The notes: generated by a model not told the origin, from the letters alone. DNA of 64,000 nt from Paenibacillus phoenicis (GCF_034718895.1 NZ_JAYERP010000001.1:1-64000); one strand, 5' to 3'. Counted from the first letter of the stretch, positions 32,865-41,975 are shown. Numbers and translations are program-made.

Positions 32865-33050
32865 CTAATTCAGAAATGACATGAGCTGCTGCTTCGTATT
32901 CAGTGCGTCCTGAGCCGATTTTTGAAAGTAAGCTTTGACTTGCGGATCAACGGACTGCTGCGCGTAGGCAAGCATTTTTTGATGTGCTGTTTCATGAGCG
33001 CCAATCAGGTGCCGCAGGCTTTGCAGCTCCTGTTGATTGATTTGGGCCAT
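32865..33050 (-). CDS. Small coat-F-type spore protein
   Basis: The start at 33050 is chosen for AAAGGAGC upstream on the minus strand; the open frame continues to 33263 but with no ribosome site and unlikely sequence. The 61-residue protein (MAQINQQELQSLRHLIGAHETAHQKMLAYAQQ..., ending QDALNTKQQLMSFLN) is a two-helix ferritin-like segment of the coat-F type. It usually precedes a longer coat-F gene, as here. It probably belongs to the spore coat and is made together with its downstream partner. Confidence 0.78.
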   Translation of the reverse strand: MAQINQQELQSLRHLIGAHETAHQKMLAYAQQSVDPQVKAYFQKSAQDALNTKQQLMSFLN

Positions 33051-33385
33051 GCCATCTGCTCCTTTCCAATGGTATTCGCTGGTTATTGTTTGCGAAACCG
33101 GAGCAAATATGCGATGAGTTGATTTTTTCTTGGAAAAAAGCGGCTTATCTGTGAAGAAAACGTGACGGGGATCGGGGAGAAATAGGTCATTTGAGTCTTG
33201 TATATTTTTGAACTCGTGACTCTTATCACAATTCCATACCATGTAAACTATTAAAATAGTCACTGTGTTTTTGTCGAATTTAGTTAAAAATGAATATGTA
33301 GGTATTATTTAGATTTTATTCCGAAGATGCAGTTAAAGCACCGGGGCATCAACCTATGAAAATTTAATTAAAAGGTGGAATCATC
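33051..33385. other. 335-base divergent control region between coat genes and chemoreceptor
   Basis: The region is A/T-rich and holds no credible gene. It contains one Spo0A-type box (33270-33278, listed separately), a weak stem GTGACT (33216-33221) / AGTCAC (33258-33263) and a short hairpin GATGC/GCATC (33326-33350). AAAAGGTGGAA before the chemoreceptor start is its ribosome site. No recognised riboswitch or sigma-D promoter could be assigned. Confidence 0.5.
33270..33278 (+). promoter_or_regulatory. Spo0A-type box between coat genes and chemoreceptor gene
   Basis: TTTGTCGAA hereabouts contains the exact Spo0A core TGTCGAA (33272-33278). It lies 108 bases upstream of the chemoreceptor start and in the shared region with the divergent coat genes, so either side could be the target. 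Confidence 0.4.
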
Positions 33386-35110
33386 ATGTCCAGGCGAGGT
33401 AATTTATTCCGATTGTTTAAGAGTTTCAGGTTCCATTCGCTAACCGGCAAATTGCTGGGAATGATCGTACTGCTAATGACAATATGCGCCGTATCTTTCA
33501 CGCTGGTGTCCTATTACGAGGTCCAACGATCAATGACCAGTCAGATGAAGAGCGACGGGACCACCCTGGTGACGAACATTAAACGCGAAATCATCAGCAA
33601 TGAGCTGTTGGATATGGAGCAACTGCAGAAGGTATTTCAAACCATCATGGAGGAAGGCAACGGCAACCTCGTTTATGTCTCGCTCTACGATGCCCAAGGG
33701 AAATTGATCGTATCGGATAACAGCCAGCTCCAGGGGAACACTGCAGAGGAAATCGACGCCGTCGCTTCTTCCTCGGTTACGGCGTCAAATATGGATTTGT
33801 CCTCCGTTGTTGCCAATCAAGAGACGACGGGCCAAATCTTGAAAACGGCCAGTGGTGAGAAGGTTTATAATATTTCCACGGAATTTACATACAACCAAGA
33901 GCTCTCCGGTGCGTTAAATGTGGGGATCTCGCTGGAAAGCATGAACGAGCAAATCCGCGATGCACTAATCGAGACGATCGCTATTTCGCTTTTGATTTTA
34001 TTGTTCGCCGTCGCCTTGGGCGTGTTTATGGGACATCGAATGATTCGTCCGATCGTGATGATGTCCAAATGCATCAAACAGTATGCCGCAGGGGATTTTA
34101 CCGAAGAATTCATCCATCATAGCCGCGATGAAATCGGTAAAATGGCAGAGGACCTTGCCCATATGCGCAGCAAGCTGGGCGGGATGATGGAGAACATCCA
34201 GCTTCGCGCTGGCCAAGTCACCTCCGGTTCGCAGCAGCTATCGATAATGATCGGGGAGAGCTCGCAGGCGGTGAAGGAAATTTCAACCGCGACGGATGCA
34301 CTGGCGACGGGATCCAGCGATCTTGCGGTGAATGCGCAGGAGGGGTTTGAGCGGCTGAACCGCTTAGCCGAGGAGATTCTTGCCTTGACTGCGCGGGCAG
34401 ACCAGATGAAGGCAAGCATTGAAGAGACGCAGGAAGCCAACCAAACAACCATGAGTAGCATGAAACAACTGCAGAAAGCGATCCGTGAAAATGCAGAGGT
34501 CACCGTCAACATTGAGGAGCAGGTGAACGACCTCAGCGACAAATCGCAGTCGATCACTCAGGTGACGACCGTGATCAAGGCGGTTGCCGAGCAAACGCAT
34601 CTCTTGGCGCTGAACGCCATGATTGAAAGCGCAAGAGCCGGCGAACAAGGCCGTGGCTTTGCGGTTGTGGCGGAGCAGATTCGTAAGCTGGCCGAACAAA
34701 CGACAGGTTCGGTGCAGGGGATCGAGGAGATGGTGCGGGAAGTGTCTGCTGCCGTAGCGAAGACCCGGGAGTATATGCAGCAGGGAACCGAAGTCATTAC
34801 CCGGACAAGCGAGGTGTCGCGGGAGACCGGTCAAGCGTTCCGGCAAATCGATCAGACGATCCATCAGATGATCGCGGGCATGCAAGAGCTGATCGATGGA
34901 ATCATGCAAGTAAACAACGACAAAAACGAAGTGATCGGCACCATCGAAAACATCTCCTCCATCGCACAGGAAGCCACTGCGTCTACCGAGGAAATCTCGG
35001 CTTCAACCGAGCAGCAACTCGCCAGCATGGAGCAGGTATCCGCATCGGCCGTCGAAATGAAAGAGATTGCCGACGATTTGCACCGGATGGTGGAGCAGTT
35101 TAAGTTTTGA
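33386..35110 (+). CDS. Methyl-accepting chemotaxis protein
   Basis: The 574-residue transmembrane chemoreceptor has helix 1 at about residues 23-45 ([19 protein letters not shown]), an extracellular single-Cache-like sensor of about 145 residues with [21 protein letters not shown], helix 2 near residue 195-215 ([16 protein letters not shown]), a HAMP domain, and a long coiled-coil signalling domain. The hairpin tip is canonical ([38 protein letters not shown]). Glu/Gln-rich methylation heptads flank it. Ligand unknown. It is monocistronic, with a strong terminator behind it. Confidence 0.93.
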   Translation: MSRRGNLFRLFKSFRFHSLTGKLLGMIVLLMTICAVSFTLVSYYEVQRSMTSQMKSDGTTLVTNIKREIISNELLDMEQLQKVFQTIMEEGNGNLVYVSLYDAQGKLIVSDNSQLQGNTAEEIDAVASSSVTASNMDLSSVVANQETTGQILKTASGEKVYNISTEFTYNQELSGALNVGISLESMNEQIRDALIETIAISLLILLFAVALGVFMGHRMIRPIVMMSKCIKQYAAGDFTEEFIHHSRDEIGKMAEDLAHMRSKLGGMMENIQLRAGQVTSGSQQLSIMIGESSQAVKEISTATDALATGSSDLAVNAQEGFERLNRLAEEILALTARADQMKASIEETQEANQTTMSSMKQLQKAIRENAEVTVNIEEQVNDLSDKSQSITQVTTVIKAVAEQTHLLALNAMIESARAGEQGRGFAVVAEQIRKLAEQTTGSVQGIEEMVREVSAAVAKTREYMQQGTEVITRTSEVSRETGQAFRQIDQTIHQMIAGMQELIDGIMQVNNDKNEVIGTIENISSIAQEATASTEEISASTEQQLASMEQVSASAVEMKEIADDLHRMVEQFKF

Positions 35111-35168
35111 TTAAAGCCCAACAACAACGAACCCCTCGCAAATACAATGTTTCATAGAGCTCTTTACA

Positions 35169-35222
35169 AAAAAAGTGCCGATGCAACCCTCAGCGAATGA
35201 GAAATGCATCGGCTTTTTTTAA
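35169..35222. terminator. Bidirectional terminator between chemoreceptor and CAP/SLH genes
   Basis: GCCGATGCA (35177-35185) pairs perfectly with TGCATCGGC (35205-35213). A T run follows on the plus strand (35214-35220) and an A run precedes it (35168-35174), so it fits termination from both convergent genes. The stop codon of the minus-strand gene lies at its edge (35219). Confidence 0.92.
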
Positions 35223-37456
35223 TTTTGGTAGGCGTTCACGGTTGCATTACCCGCTTCGACCTTTAACCAGTACATAAAATTCTCGCGTGTTTCGATATCG
35301 ATACTTAAAGAGGGCTCTTCTAGTCCTGTTATAGTTAACGAAAAGTTACCATAATCATCAGCGGTTACCGAACGGGTCATTAGTCTCTTGGACAAAGGGG
35401 ATGGTCCGTTGATATGAACGGAAAACGTCTTTCCTGCGACCTCTGGAAAAGTTCCCTTAATAAATAAACTATGATCTAAGGAGTAAATGGCTCTAACCGT
35501 ATTATCAGGGAATCCACCATTTTTTTCATTCTCAGAGAACGGGGTAGGCGACAGCGGTTTTGGCCATATATCATATCCTAGCTCGTATAAGTTTTTCAAG
35601 AACACGATGGCTTCGGCTCTAGTTAATTTATCATCTCCGGCGTAGCCCTCTACTGTTGCAGACGTCTTGCCTGAAGTGTATCCCATATTGAACAAATAGC
35701 GAATCGAGTCATCATCGGAGTAGTTTCTGCCTCCGAGACCCGCAACGATCCGAGCCACTTGAAGCCTGGTAATTGGTTGGTTGCGAAGTTTGATATCCTT
35801 GATACTATCATCTACGTCCAAGTTCAAGGTCCCGGCAAAACGATAATATTCGTCACTCCATGCACCGCGGTCATAGTATGCAGTTCCGGCGCTTTTCTTC
35901 ATGCTTTGGACCATACTTGAATTGGAATAAAGTTTGAAAAGCATCGCGAAAAATTCAGCTTCTGTAATTGGATTGTTAGGCTTAAAGGTACCATCCTTAT
36001 ATCCGGAGGCAATCTCCCGATCGATAGCCCAAGCAATGGCGCTACTGGCCCAATGAGAATCAACATCACTGAAGTTAGATCGTCCAGAGATATTGACAGT
36101 TAACTTCAACTGTTGTCCTTCATATTCAAAGAGAAGTTCCGCCCGACCTGGCTTAATTCCTTTTATTATATTCCCATTGATTTGAATCAGATCTGAACTT
36201 GTCGTGAGTTTGTAATTGGATTCGACAGTAAAACGCAATCCATTTGAATACGAAGCAATTACGGTTGGAAGCTCAGCTTGGCCGTTTTGTTTAATAGAAA
36301 TTTCTTTCGTTTGAGTGGATAGGTTTTGCAGTTCATTTGTTCGACTTGGATCTATCTTGAAAAAGTGAGTCTGATAGGATATTTCGGCAGGTGTACCATC
36401 AATTTTACGAAGTCCAGTGATATTTACTGAAAACTGTTCCCCGTCTTGGATCATTTGGACATCATCGGGACGGAAGATGATTGCATAAACGTGACCATAT
36501 TTCGTAGTATCGACGTTAAAATAAGCTTGCTGCTGCCATTTTAAATCCTCAGAGTCGACGTTGCGGTATCCCGCAGGAAATTCCTCTTTCACCATCTCAT
36601 GATTAAAATTCCAAGTACGTTGGTCCGATAGTCGGGTTAATTCCACTTTTACATCCGAAAGGGAAGGAGCCTCGAATCGTTCCGGATTTAGCTGCACGGA
36701 CCAAGCTTGTTGACCATTAAAATATTCAAGCGGGAAATAACCTTTATTGGGATAAAGGGAGTAGTTGAAGTTAAGCGAATCGCTTCGACTGGTATCAAAT
36801 ACCTGCATCGCGCTATAGTATCCGCTCCCTTTAGCAGGGTTAGATTTATATGCCAGACCGAAGCCAATGTTTTTTAGCTGCGGGCTTAATACCCATCTTC
36901 GATGGCCTAGTCTATCGATATTACTGACGTCAGAATCATCCATATAGGCATTCACGCTATCCACTAAAATATTTCCGTTGCTTCCGGACGTATAATAAAG
37001 ATTTGAGGAGCTACTGGATTTGTATCCGATGTCATAGAATTCTTTGAGCATATCGGCTGGTTGTTTTGGCCAATGGGTGAGTTGTCCCACTGTGGAAACA
37101 AGTACAGAACCATGCTGTGCTTGCCGGTTTAGTTGAGGATCCAACTGCAGATCACTAGGCAAACCGGTGATAAACCGATAAAAGTTTGCTGTGTCCAAGC
37201 CCCTTTTCAGATACTCATCATTCAACTTCCCTGGTAAATAGGGAGCTGTCGTAGCGGGTTCTTCAGCGAAGGCTGGGGAAGTTCCAGAAGTTCCTGTATT
37301 CCATAGCCGCCAATGATCGATGATCTCCTCTTTACTTCGCTCCGGTAGCATGCTGTCTAACTGTTCCGCATAAACGCATTTAGGTAATAAAAATGCGCAG
37401 AATGTGATTCCAAGGGCTGCGATCAGATGAATCGATATTTTTCTCCAACCTAACAT
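35219..37456 (-). CDS. Secreted CAP-domain surface protein with S-layer-homology repeats
   Basis: The 745-residue exported protein has a signal peptide (cleavage near VYA|EQ). A CAP/SCP-like domain lies at about residues 85-230 (RGLDTANFYRFITGLPSDLQLDPQLNRQAQHGSVLVSTVGQLTHWP, GHRRWVLSPQLKNIGFGLA). A beta-rich stretch and a Big_2-like segment near 380-460 follow, then three SLH repeats from about 461 (FSDVDSHWASSAIAWAIDREIASGYKDGTF first; the second and third are degenerate), then a C-terminal beta domain. SLH repeats would hold it on pyruvylated wall polymer. The gene is visibly A/T-richer than its neighbours, a hint of transfer. AAAGGAGTGG precedes ATG 37456, and a Spo0A-type box lies about 70 bases upstream. 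Confidence 0.87.
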   Translation of the reverse strand: MLGWRKISIHLIAALGITFCAFLLPKCVYAEQLDSMLPERSKEEIIDHWRLWNTGTSGTSPAFAEEPATTAPYLPGKLNDEYLKRGLDTANFYRFITGLPSDLQLDPQLNRQAQHGSVLVSTVGQLTHWPKQPADMLKEFYDIGYKSSSSSNLYYTSGSNGNILVDSVNAYMDDSDVSNIDRLGHRRWVLSPQLKNIGFGLAYKSNPAKGSGYYSAMQVFDTSRSDSLNFNYSLYPNKGYFPLEYFNGQQAWSVQLNPERFEAPSLSDVKVELTRLSDQRTWNFNHEMVKEEFPAGYRNVDSEDLKWQQQAYFNVDTTKYGHVYAIIFRPDDVQMIQDGEQFSVNITGLRKIDGTPAEISYQTHFFKIDPSRTNELQNLSTQTKEISIKQNGQAELPTVIASYSNGLRFTVESNYKLTTSSDLIQINGNIIKGIKPGRAELLFEYEGQQLKLTVNISGRSNFSDVDSHWASSAIAWAIDREIASGYKDGTFKPNNPITEAEFFAMLFKLYSNSSMVQSMKKSAGTAYYDRGAWSDEYYRFAGTLNLDVDDSIKDIKLRNQPITRLQVARIVAGLGGRNYSDDDSIRYLFNMGYTSGKTSATVEGYAGDDKLTRAEAIVFLKNLYELGYDIWPKPLSPTPFSENEKNGGFPDNTVRAIYSLDHSLFIKGTFPEVAGKTFSVHINGPSPLSKRLMTRSVTADDYGNFSLTITGLEEPSLSIDIETRENFMYWLKVEAGNATVNAYQN

Positions 37457-37522
37457 TTAAAGAGGCCACTCCTTTGTCAAACTCCGATAAAATATCGGGA
37501 AAAATGTGATAATTAAAACAAA

Positions 37523-37529
37523 TTCGACA
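37523..37529 (-). promoter_or_regulatory. Spo0A-type box upstream of the CAP/SLH gene
   Basis: The minus strand reads AATGTCGAATTTG, with the exact core TGTCGAA. It lies about 70 bases upstream of the CAP/SLH start, within the likely promoter region. Confidence 0.35.
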
Positions 37530-37578
37530 TTTTTCTGATATTTCCTTCATTTGGGGATGGTGGCTCTCGAAATCTTGA

Positions 37579-38778
37579 TTATCTGCTGACCCGCTCGCGC
37601 CGCAGCCCGCGCACCTGCGCGTACACGGCGACGAGCTGCGTCAACAGGCCGGCGATGCATACACCGGTCCAGCCGAAATGCGCATAGCTGAACGAGCCGA
37701 TCCCGGAGCCCAGAGCTCCGCCGATGAAATACGATACCATATAGATCGTATTGATACGGTTGCGGTACTCGTCGCTGATGGCGTGGATGCGGGCCTGGTT
37801 GGAGATCTGCGTCGACTGGACGCCAAGGTCGAGCAGAATGACGCCGACAACCAGGCCCGCCAAGGTGTAGCCGAAGCCGAGCATGCAGGCGTAGGCGAGG
37901 ATCACCGCGCCCATGCCGATGGCGATGGTGAAGCGCGGACTGCGCCGATCGGCCATCCGCCCGGCGATCGGCGCAGCCAAGGCTCCGACGACGCCAATCA
38001 GGCTGAACAGACCGGCCGCGTCAGGGCCGAGGCCGTAGTGCGGTTCGGCCAGCAGGAACGACAGCGTCGTCCAGAACACGCTGAAGGCGGCGAACATCAT
38101 GCCGCCGTTCAGCGACGCTTCGCGAAGCAGCGGCAGATCTTTAATGAGTGACGCCATCGAGCGGAACAAATCCCCATACCCGGCCATTGCCACGGACGGG
38201 GACTTGGGCAGGCGGAACGCTAAGAAGAAGGCCAGAAGGATCATGAGTCCGGAGGCGATAAAATAAACGGTCGGCCAGCCGAGATATTCGCCAACGAGCC
38301 CGCTGAACGTCCGGGAGACGAGAATCCCGATCAACAGTCCGCTCATGACAGTGCCGATGATTCGGCCGCGCTCCTTTGGGTCGGCCAGCTGTGCGGCGAG
38401 CGGCACGATCAGCTGCGGGACGATGGAAGTGAAGCCCACGGCGAAGGAGGCGACGCTCAGGATGATGCTGTTCCAGGCAAATGCCAGAAACAGCAGGGCG
38501 CCGGCGGAGCAGACGAGCATGAACAGAATCAGCGATTTTTTCTCACGGATATCGGCCAGCGGCAGGATCATCAGCATCCCCAGGGCATAGCCAACTTGCG
38601 TCAAAGTGGCAGCGTACCCGACCTGGGATTGCGTAACGCCAAACGAGGCGGCAATTTCCGCCAGCAGCGGTTGAATGTAATAGAGATTCGCCACGGCGAT
38701 GCCGGCGGTGACCGCCATGGTCAACACGAGAAACCGACTCAGCCGAATCGGCGTGCTTTCCGTACTTTCGGTAGGCAT
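37579..38778 (-). CDS. MFS transporter, 12-helix DHA1-type exporter
   Basis: The start at ATG 38778 has AAAGGAGGGG upstream; an in-frame TTG at 38814 lies before that site. The 399-residue protein has about 12 helices. Segments include NLYYIQPLLAEIAASFGVTQSQVGYAATLTQVGYALGMLMILPLADIREKKSL (motif A type), PLAAQLADPKERGRIIGTVMSGLLIGILVSRTFSGLVGEYLGW (motif C region) and AGRMADRRSPRFTIAIG. The long conserved helix 1 with NLYYxQPLL is typical of a widespread group of putative drug or metabolite exporters of unknown substrate. It follows the aldo/keto reductase gene on the same strand but a terminator separates them. Confidence 0.88.
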   Translation of the reverse strand: MPTESTESTPIRLSRFLVLTMAVTAGIAVANLYYIQPLLAEIAASFGVTQSQVGYAATLTQVGYALGMLMILPLADIREKKSLILFMLVCSAGALLFLAFAWNSIILSVASFAVGFTSIVPQLIVPLAAQLADPKERGRIIGTVMSGLLIGILVSRTFSGLVGEYLGWPTVYFIASGLMILLAFFLAFRLPKSPSVAMAGYGDLFRSMASLIKDLPLLREASLNGGMMFAAFSVFWTTLSFLLAEPHYGLGPDAAGLFSLIGVVGALAAPIAGRMADRRSPRFTIAIGMGAVILAYACMLGFGYTLAGLVVGVILLDLGVQSTQISNQARIHAISDEYRNRINTIYMVSYFIGGALGSGIGSFSYAHFGWTGVCIAGLLTQLVAVYAQVRGLRRERVSR

Positions 38779-38812
38779 GTTTTCTCCAGCCCCTCCTTTC
38801 GAGATTTTGGAC

Positions 38813-38853
38813 AAAAAAACAACCTAAGTCCTGTGGAAACGGGGCTTAGGTTG
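38813..38853 (-). terminator. Terminator of the aldo/keto reductase gene
   Basis: CAACCTAAG (38820-38828) pairs with CTTAGGTTG (38845-38853). On the minus strand the hairpin is followed by a run of seven T (38813-38819). It ends the upstream minus-strand gene just before the MFS gene. Confidence 0.88.
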
Positions 38854-38874
38854 TTTCGCGTAGGGACACTTAAC

Positions 38875-39792
38875 TTACGGCAAAATGTTCCCCGCAGCAC
38901 GGTAAATTTCGTACCATTCCTCGCGGGTCAAACGGATGTCGCTGGCTTTGATGCAGTCCTTCAAGCGGTCGATGTTCATCGTCCCGATGACCGGTTGCAT
39001 TTGGGCCGGGTGACGCAGCAGCCACGCGATGGCGATGGTCGTATTCGTGACGCCGTATTTCGCGGCGATTTCGTCAATTTTCTGGTTCAGCTCAGGGAAC
39101 TTCTCGTTGCCGAGGAAGACGCCTTCAAAGAAACCGTATTGGAACGGCGACCACGGCTGAATCGTGATATCGTTCAAGCGGCAGAAGTCCAGCACGCTGC
39201 CGTCACGGTTAATGGCGGCTTCGTTTTCCATATTTACGTTAATGCCGGCCGAAATCATCGTCGTGTTCGTGATGCTCAGCTGCAGCTGATTGGCGACGAT
39301 CGGCTGTTTGACGTATTTTTGCAGCAGTTGAATTTGCATCGGGTTCTGGTTGGACACGCCGAAATGGCGTACTTTGCCCGCGGTATGCAACTGGTCGAAC
39401 GCCTCCGCAACCTCTTCGGGTTCTACCAGGGCATCGGGACGATGCAGCAGCAGCACATCGAGATATTCGGTTTTCAGACGCTTCAGAATGCCGTCCACCG
39501 ACGACAAAATATGCTCTTTCGAGAAGTCAAAGAACCCTTGGCGGATGCCGCATTTCGATTGCAGGATGATTTTCTCCCGAATTTCTGGATTCATGTGAAT
39601 CGCATCGGCGAAAATCTCCTCACAGGAGCCGCCGCCGTAGATATCCGCGTGGTCAAAAAAGTTAGCGCCTTCTTCCAGCGCGGTTTGGACGAAACGTTCC
39701 GCTCCGGCTTTGTCCAGCGAGTTAATTCGCATACAGCCGACGGCAATGACAGGGACCTCCAGCGTGCTCGTACCAAGCTTGATCGTCTTCAT
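38875..39792 (-). CDS. Aldo/keto reductase (YdhF-like)
   Basis: The 305-residue NADP-dependent oxidoreductase has the AKR barrel. The catalytic tetrad is visible: Asp/Tyr in FFDHADIYGGGSCEEIF, Lys in IILQSKCGIR and His in VLLLHRPDALVEP. The cofactor end reads AWLLRHPAQMQPVIGTMNIDRL. It resembles the YdhF-type reductases, stand-alone enzymes of low substrate specificity that reduce aldehydes. A stop codon in the MFS direction and a strong terminator make it monocistronic. GGAGGATCC lies upstream of ATG 39792. Confidence 0.9.
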   Translation of the reverse strand: MKTIKLGTSTLEVPVIAVGCMRINSLDKAGAERFVQTALEEGANFFDHADIYGGGSCEEIFADAIHMNPEIREKIILQSKCGIRQGFFDFSKEHILSSVDGILKRLKTEYLDVLLLHRPDALVEPEEVAEAFDQLHTAGKVRHFGVSNQNPMQIQLLQKYVKQPIVANQLQLSITNTTMISAGINVNMENEAAINRDGSVLDFCRLNDITIQPWSPFQYGFFEGVFLGNEKFPELNQKIDEIAAKYGVTNTTIAIAWLLRHPAQMQPVIGTMNIDRLKDCIKASDIRLTREEWYEIYRAAGNILP

Positions 39793-39964
39793 TAATCGGA
39801 TCCTCCTCTATGGTTAGGAATAGATGATTTATTCACCCGGGCCGGATATGTAAAAATATGAGATCGAATCCAGTTCCATCGATGGCGCCTGGATGCCCCC
39901 ATCATTGTGACATAGAAAAACGGCGGATTCAAGAGCAGGGCAACGCGTTAAAGAAAAACAGCCC

Positions 39965-39996
39965 AAAAAGGCCGCCGGATCATAAATCCGGCAGCC
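39965..39996 (-). terminator. Terminator of the Fe-S biosynthesis gene
   Basis: GCCGCCGGAT (39971-39980) pairs with ATCCGGCAGCC (39986-39996) with one mismatch. On the minus strand it is followed by TTTTT (39965-39969). It lies about 30 bases after the stop of the YqkB-like gene. Confidence 0.85.
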
Positions 39997-40028
39997 GAAA
40001 GCGGAAAGGAAGGGAAGCCCCTGACCGT

Positions 40029-40373
40029 TTAGCGAAGGGCTTCGCTGGTAGCAGCAACGCGTTTGTCTTTCAGCACGACGTTGTTGCTGTACAACATCGA
40101 GTCGCTGCTCAAACGGTAAGTTGGGTAATTCTCATGGGCAAACAAGCGTAAGACGTCATCAAACAAAATTTCTTGCTGGCGATCCACCAAAAAGGTGAAG
40201 CCGCCCGATTCAAATGCGATATCAGTAGGAAGCGGCTCGCTGACCAAATGCAGCGAATAAACGCCGGCTGCGCTGCACCCTTCCGATTCGCCAACCAGCT
40301 TGAAGTACCCCGGCTGGCCGCCTAGGCTTTGCGCAAGTTTTTCTTTCGTCAGGTTCGTCATGTCTACTCTCAT
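40029..40373 (-). CDS. Iron-sulfur cluster biosynthesis family protein (YqkB/HesB-like)
   Basis: The 114-residue single-domain protein shows HesB/IscA-type features: FKLVGESEGCSAAGVYSLHLVSEPLPTD followed by an acidic beta-strand pattern and QQEILFDDVLRLFAHENYPTYRLSSDSMLYSNNVVLKDKR. It resembles YqkB of B. subtilis. Only one of the three cysteines typical of A-type carrier proteins is present, so classic Fe-S carrier work is doubtful, as for other YqkB-like proteins. ATG 40373 is preferred because AAAGGATG lies at the right distance upstream; ATG 40361 (MTNLTK) is an alternative. It is divergent from the reductase gene with the Fur-like box. Confidence 0.78.
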   Translation of the reverse strand: MRVDMTNLTKEKLAQSLGGQPGYFKLVGESEGCSAAGVYSLHLVSEPLPTDIAFESGGFTFLVDRQQEILFDDVLRLFAHENYPTYRLSSDSMLYSNNVVLKDKRVAATSEALR

Positions 40374-40742
40374 TCGACACACATCCTTTAGCCTCTATTT
40401 ATATTTAGTAAAATTAAATTTCCTACAATTTATTTATAAACAATTTAATGAAAGGTGTCAAGTGGGGGAAAGATCACTTGTACGCCGAAGACCTGAGCGA
40501 AAGTATGCAGCTGATGGAATGGGTTTGGCAACGGGATGACAGAGCGCTGCGGAATCTTGGACGCTACGAATATTTTATTCGCGGCAGCGAGGCGCGGGCG
40601 GGAAAGGATTCGCTTTTTAAGAGAAAAAAGCAAAAAAATTTAGATAATAATGATTTTCATTCTCAATTAGATATGATACGATGGTTCCATCCAAGTAGAT
40701 CATTTACTTTGTTTACGTGATAAAAAAGGAGAGGTAACGACG
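40374..40742. other. 369-base divergent region between YqkB-like and ferredoxin reductase genes
   Basis: The region holds a Fur-like box (40643-40664) and the ribosome site AGGAGAGG of the reductase. A 90-codon open frame at 40448-40720 starts without a ribosome site, crosses the Fur-like box, and its translation has no recognisable pattern, so I do not call it a gene. The first third is A/T-rich promoter-like sequence. Confidence 0.6.
40643..40664 (+). promoter_or_regulatory. Fur-like box upstream of ferredoxin-NADP reductase
   Basis: The sequence reads GATAATAATGATTTTCATTC plus TC and compares well with the Fur consensus GATAATGATAATCATTATC: AATGA-TTT-TCATT is a perfect palindromic core. 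It lies 79-100 bases upstream of the start codon. Iron-dependent repression of the reductase is inferred; as I recall, ycgT, a B. subtilis relative, is in the Fur regulon. Confidence 0.6.
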
Positions 40743-41801
40743 ATGGAACCAACCGTATATGATGTCACGATTATCGGAGGCGGCCCTGCCGGGTTGTATT
40801 CGGCCTTTTATAGCGGCTTGCGCGAGATGAAGACGAAGCTGATCGAGTATCAGCCTTTTCTTGGCGGCAAAGTGAATGTGTATCCGGAGAAAATGATTTG
40901 GGACGTCGGCGGCCTGACGCCGGTCACTGGAGAACAGCTGATCCAGCAATTGATCGAGCAGGGAATGACGTTCCAACCGGAAGTTGTGCTAGGTGAAAAG
41001 GTGACTTCGATTTCTCGGGGCGAGGATCGCATTTTTACATTGCATACTGCATCGGGAGCCAAACACTACTCCAAAACGATCATCCTGGCCATCGGCGGCG
41101 GGATTCTGAAGCCCACGAAGCTCGACATCGAAGGGGCGGAACGATTCGAAGTGACGAATCTCCACTATACGGTGAAATCGCTGGGCCGGTTCAAAGGCAA
41201 AACCGTGCTGATCTCCGGCGGCGGGAATACCGCGATCGATTGGGCGAACGAGCTGGCTCCGATTGCGAAGAAGGTCTATCTGACGTACCGAAAAGAAACG
41301 CTGAAAGGCCACGAGGCTGAGGTGACGAAGCTGATGAAGAACGATGTGGCTTGCCTGTTGAACACGTCGATCGTGAAATTGACCGGCGCCAAGGGCGGAG
41401 ATTCCATCCGCAGCGTATGGATTCAAAACCATGAGGACGGCTCCATCGTCGAGCTGGAAGTGGATGAGGTGGTGGTCAGCCACGGGTATGAACGGGATAA
41501 GGCGCTGCTGGAAAACAGTGAAGTCAAGATCGAAATGGCGAACGAGTACGGCGTAAAAGGAACGGCCATGAGTGAAACCACGGTGGAGGGGATTTTTGCT
41601 GCGGGGGATATTTTGTCTTATGAAGGCAAGCTGCATCTGATCGCCGGGGCTTTTCAGGATGCGGCGAACGCTGTGAACCGAGCCAAACAGTACATCAACC
41701 CGGAGGCAGAGGCATATGGAATGGTCTCCTCGCATAATGATCTGTTCATTGAAAAAAATCGGGAGCTGAAGAAGCAACTGTTTGCGACAATGGCAGAATA
41801 A
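40743..41801 (+). CDS. Ferredoxin/flavodoxin-NADP+ reductase, thioredoxin-reductase-like (YumC/YcgT type)
   Basis: The 352-residue flavoenzyme moves electrons between NADPH and ferredoxin or flavodoxin. It has the FAD fingerprint VTIIGGGPAGLYSAFYSGLR near the N-terminus and the NADP fingerprint LISGGGNTAIDWANELAP in the middle. GIFAAGDILSYEGKLHLIAGAFQDAANAVNRAKQYI is the FAD-closing segment. The redox-active CXXC of thioredoxin reductase is absent, which places it in the YumC/YcgT type rather than TrxB. It stands alone between a Fur-like box and a terminator. Iron-starvation induction would fit a role in siderophore-iron reduction or flavodoxin supply (inference). Confidence 0.92.
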   Translation: MEPTVYDVTIIGGGPAGLYSAFYSGLREMKTKLIEYQPFLGGKVNVYPEKMIWDVGGLTPVTGEQLIQQLIEQGMTFQPEVVLGEKVTSISRGEDRIFTLHTASGAKHYSKTIILAIGGGILKPTKLDIEGAERFEVTNLHYTVKSLGRFKGKTVLISGGGNTAIDWANELAPIAKKVYLTYRKETLKGHEAEVTKLMKNDVACLLNTSIVKLTGAKGGDSIRSVWIQNHEDGSIVELEVDEVVVSHGYERDKALLENSEVKIEMANEYGVKGTAMSETTVEGIFAAGDILSYEGKLHLIAGAFQDAANAVNRAKQYINPEAEAYGMVSSHNDLFIEKNRELKKQLFATMAE

Positions 41802-41820
41802 CCGAATCTACTACATATGG

Positions 41821-41857
41821 ATGCGCTTACCTGAATTGGGTAGGCGTATTTTTTTAC
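41821..41857 (+). terminator. Terminator after the ferredoxin reductase gene
   Basis: ATGCGCTTACC (41821-41831) pairs with GGTAGGCGTAT (41839-41849, G-U allowed) and is followed by a T run. It lies 20 bases after the stop. Confidence 0.85.
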
Positions 41858-41975
41858 CCTTTTACTGCTTATGTGCCATAAAAGTGGGAATATATCGAAA
41901 CCTCACCCAATAGATATAAAGTCAGCAGCTTGTATAGGCTCCTTGAAAACTATGAACGGTGAGGGAGATGAGAGT

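Noticed and set aside
33051..33385. Possible c-di-GMP riboswitch before the chemoreceptor gene
   Set aside because: Chemoreceptor genes often carry one, but the conserved GEMM core sequences are not present.
38596..39795. 399-codon plus-strand open frame opposite the MFS and aldo/keto reductase genes
   Set aside because: It runs antisense across two real genes and a terminator; composition is that of a shadow frame.
40448..40720. 90-codon plus-strand frame before the ferredoxin reductase gene
   Set aside because: No ribosome site, no recognisable sequence pattern, and it spans the Fur-like box and promoter region.
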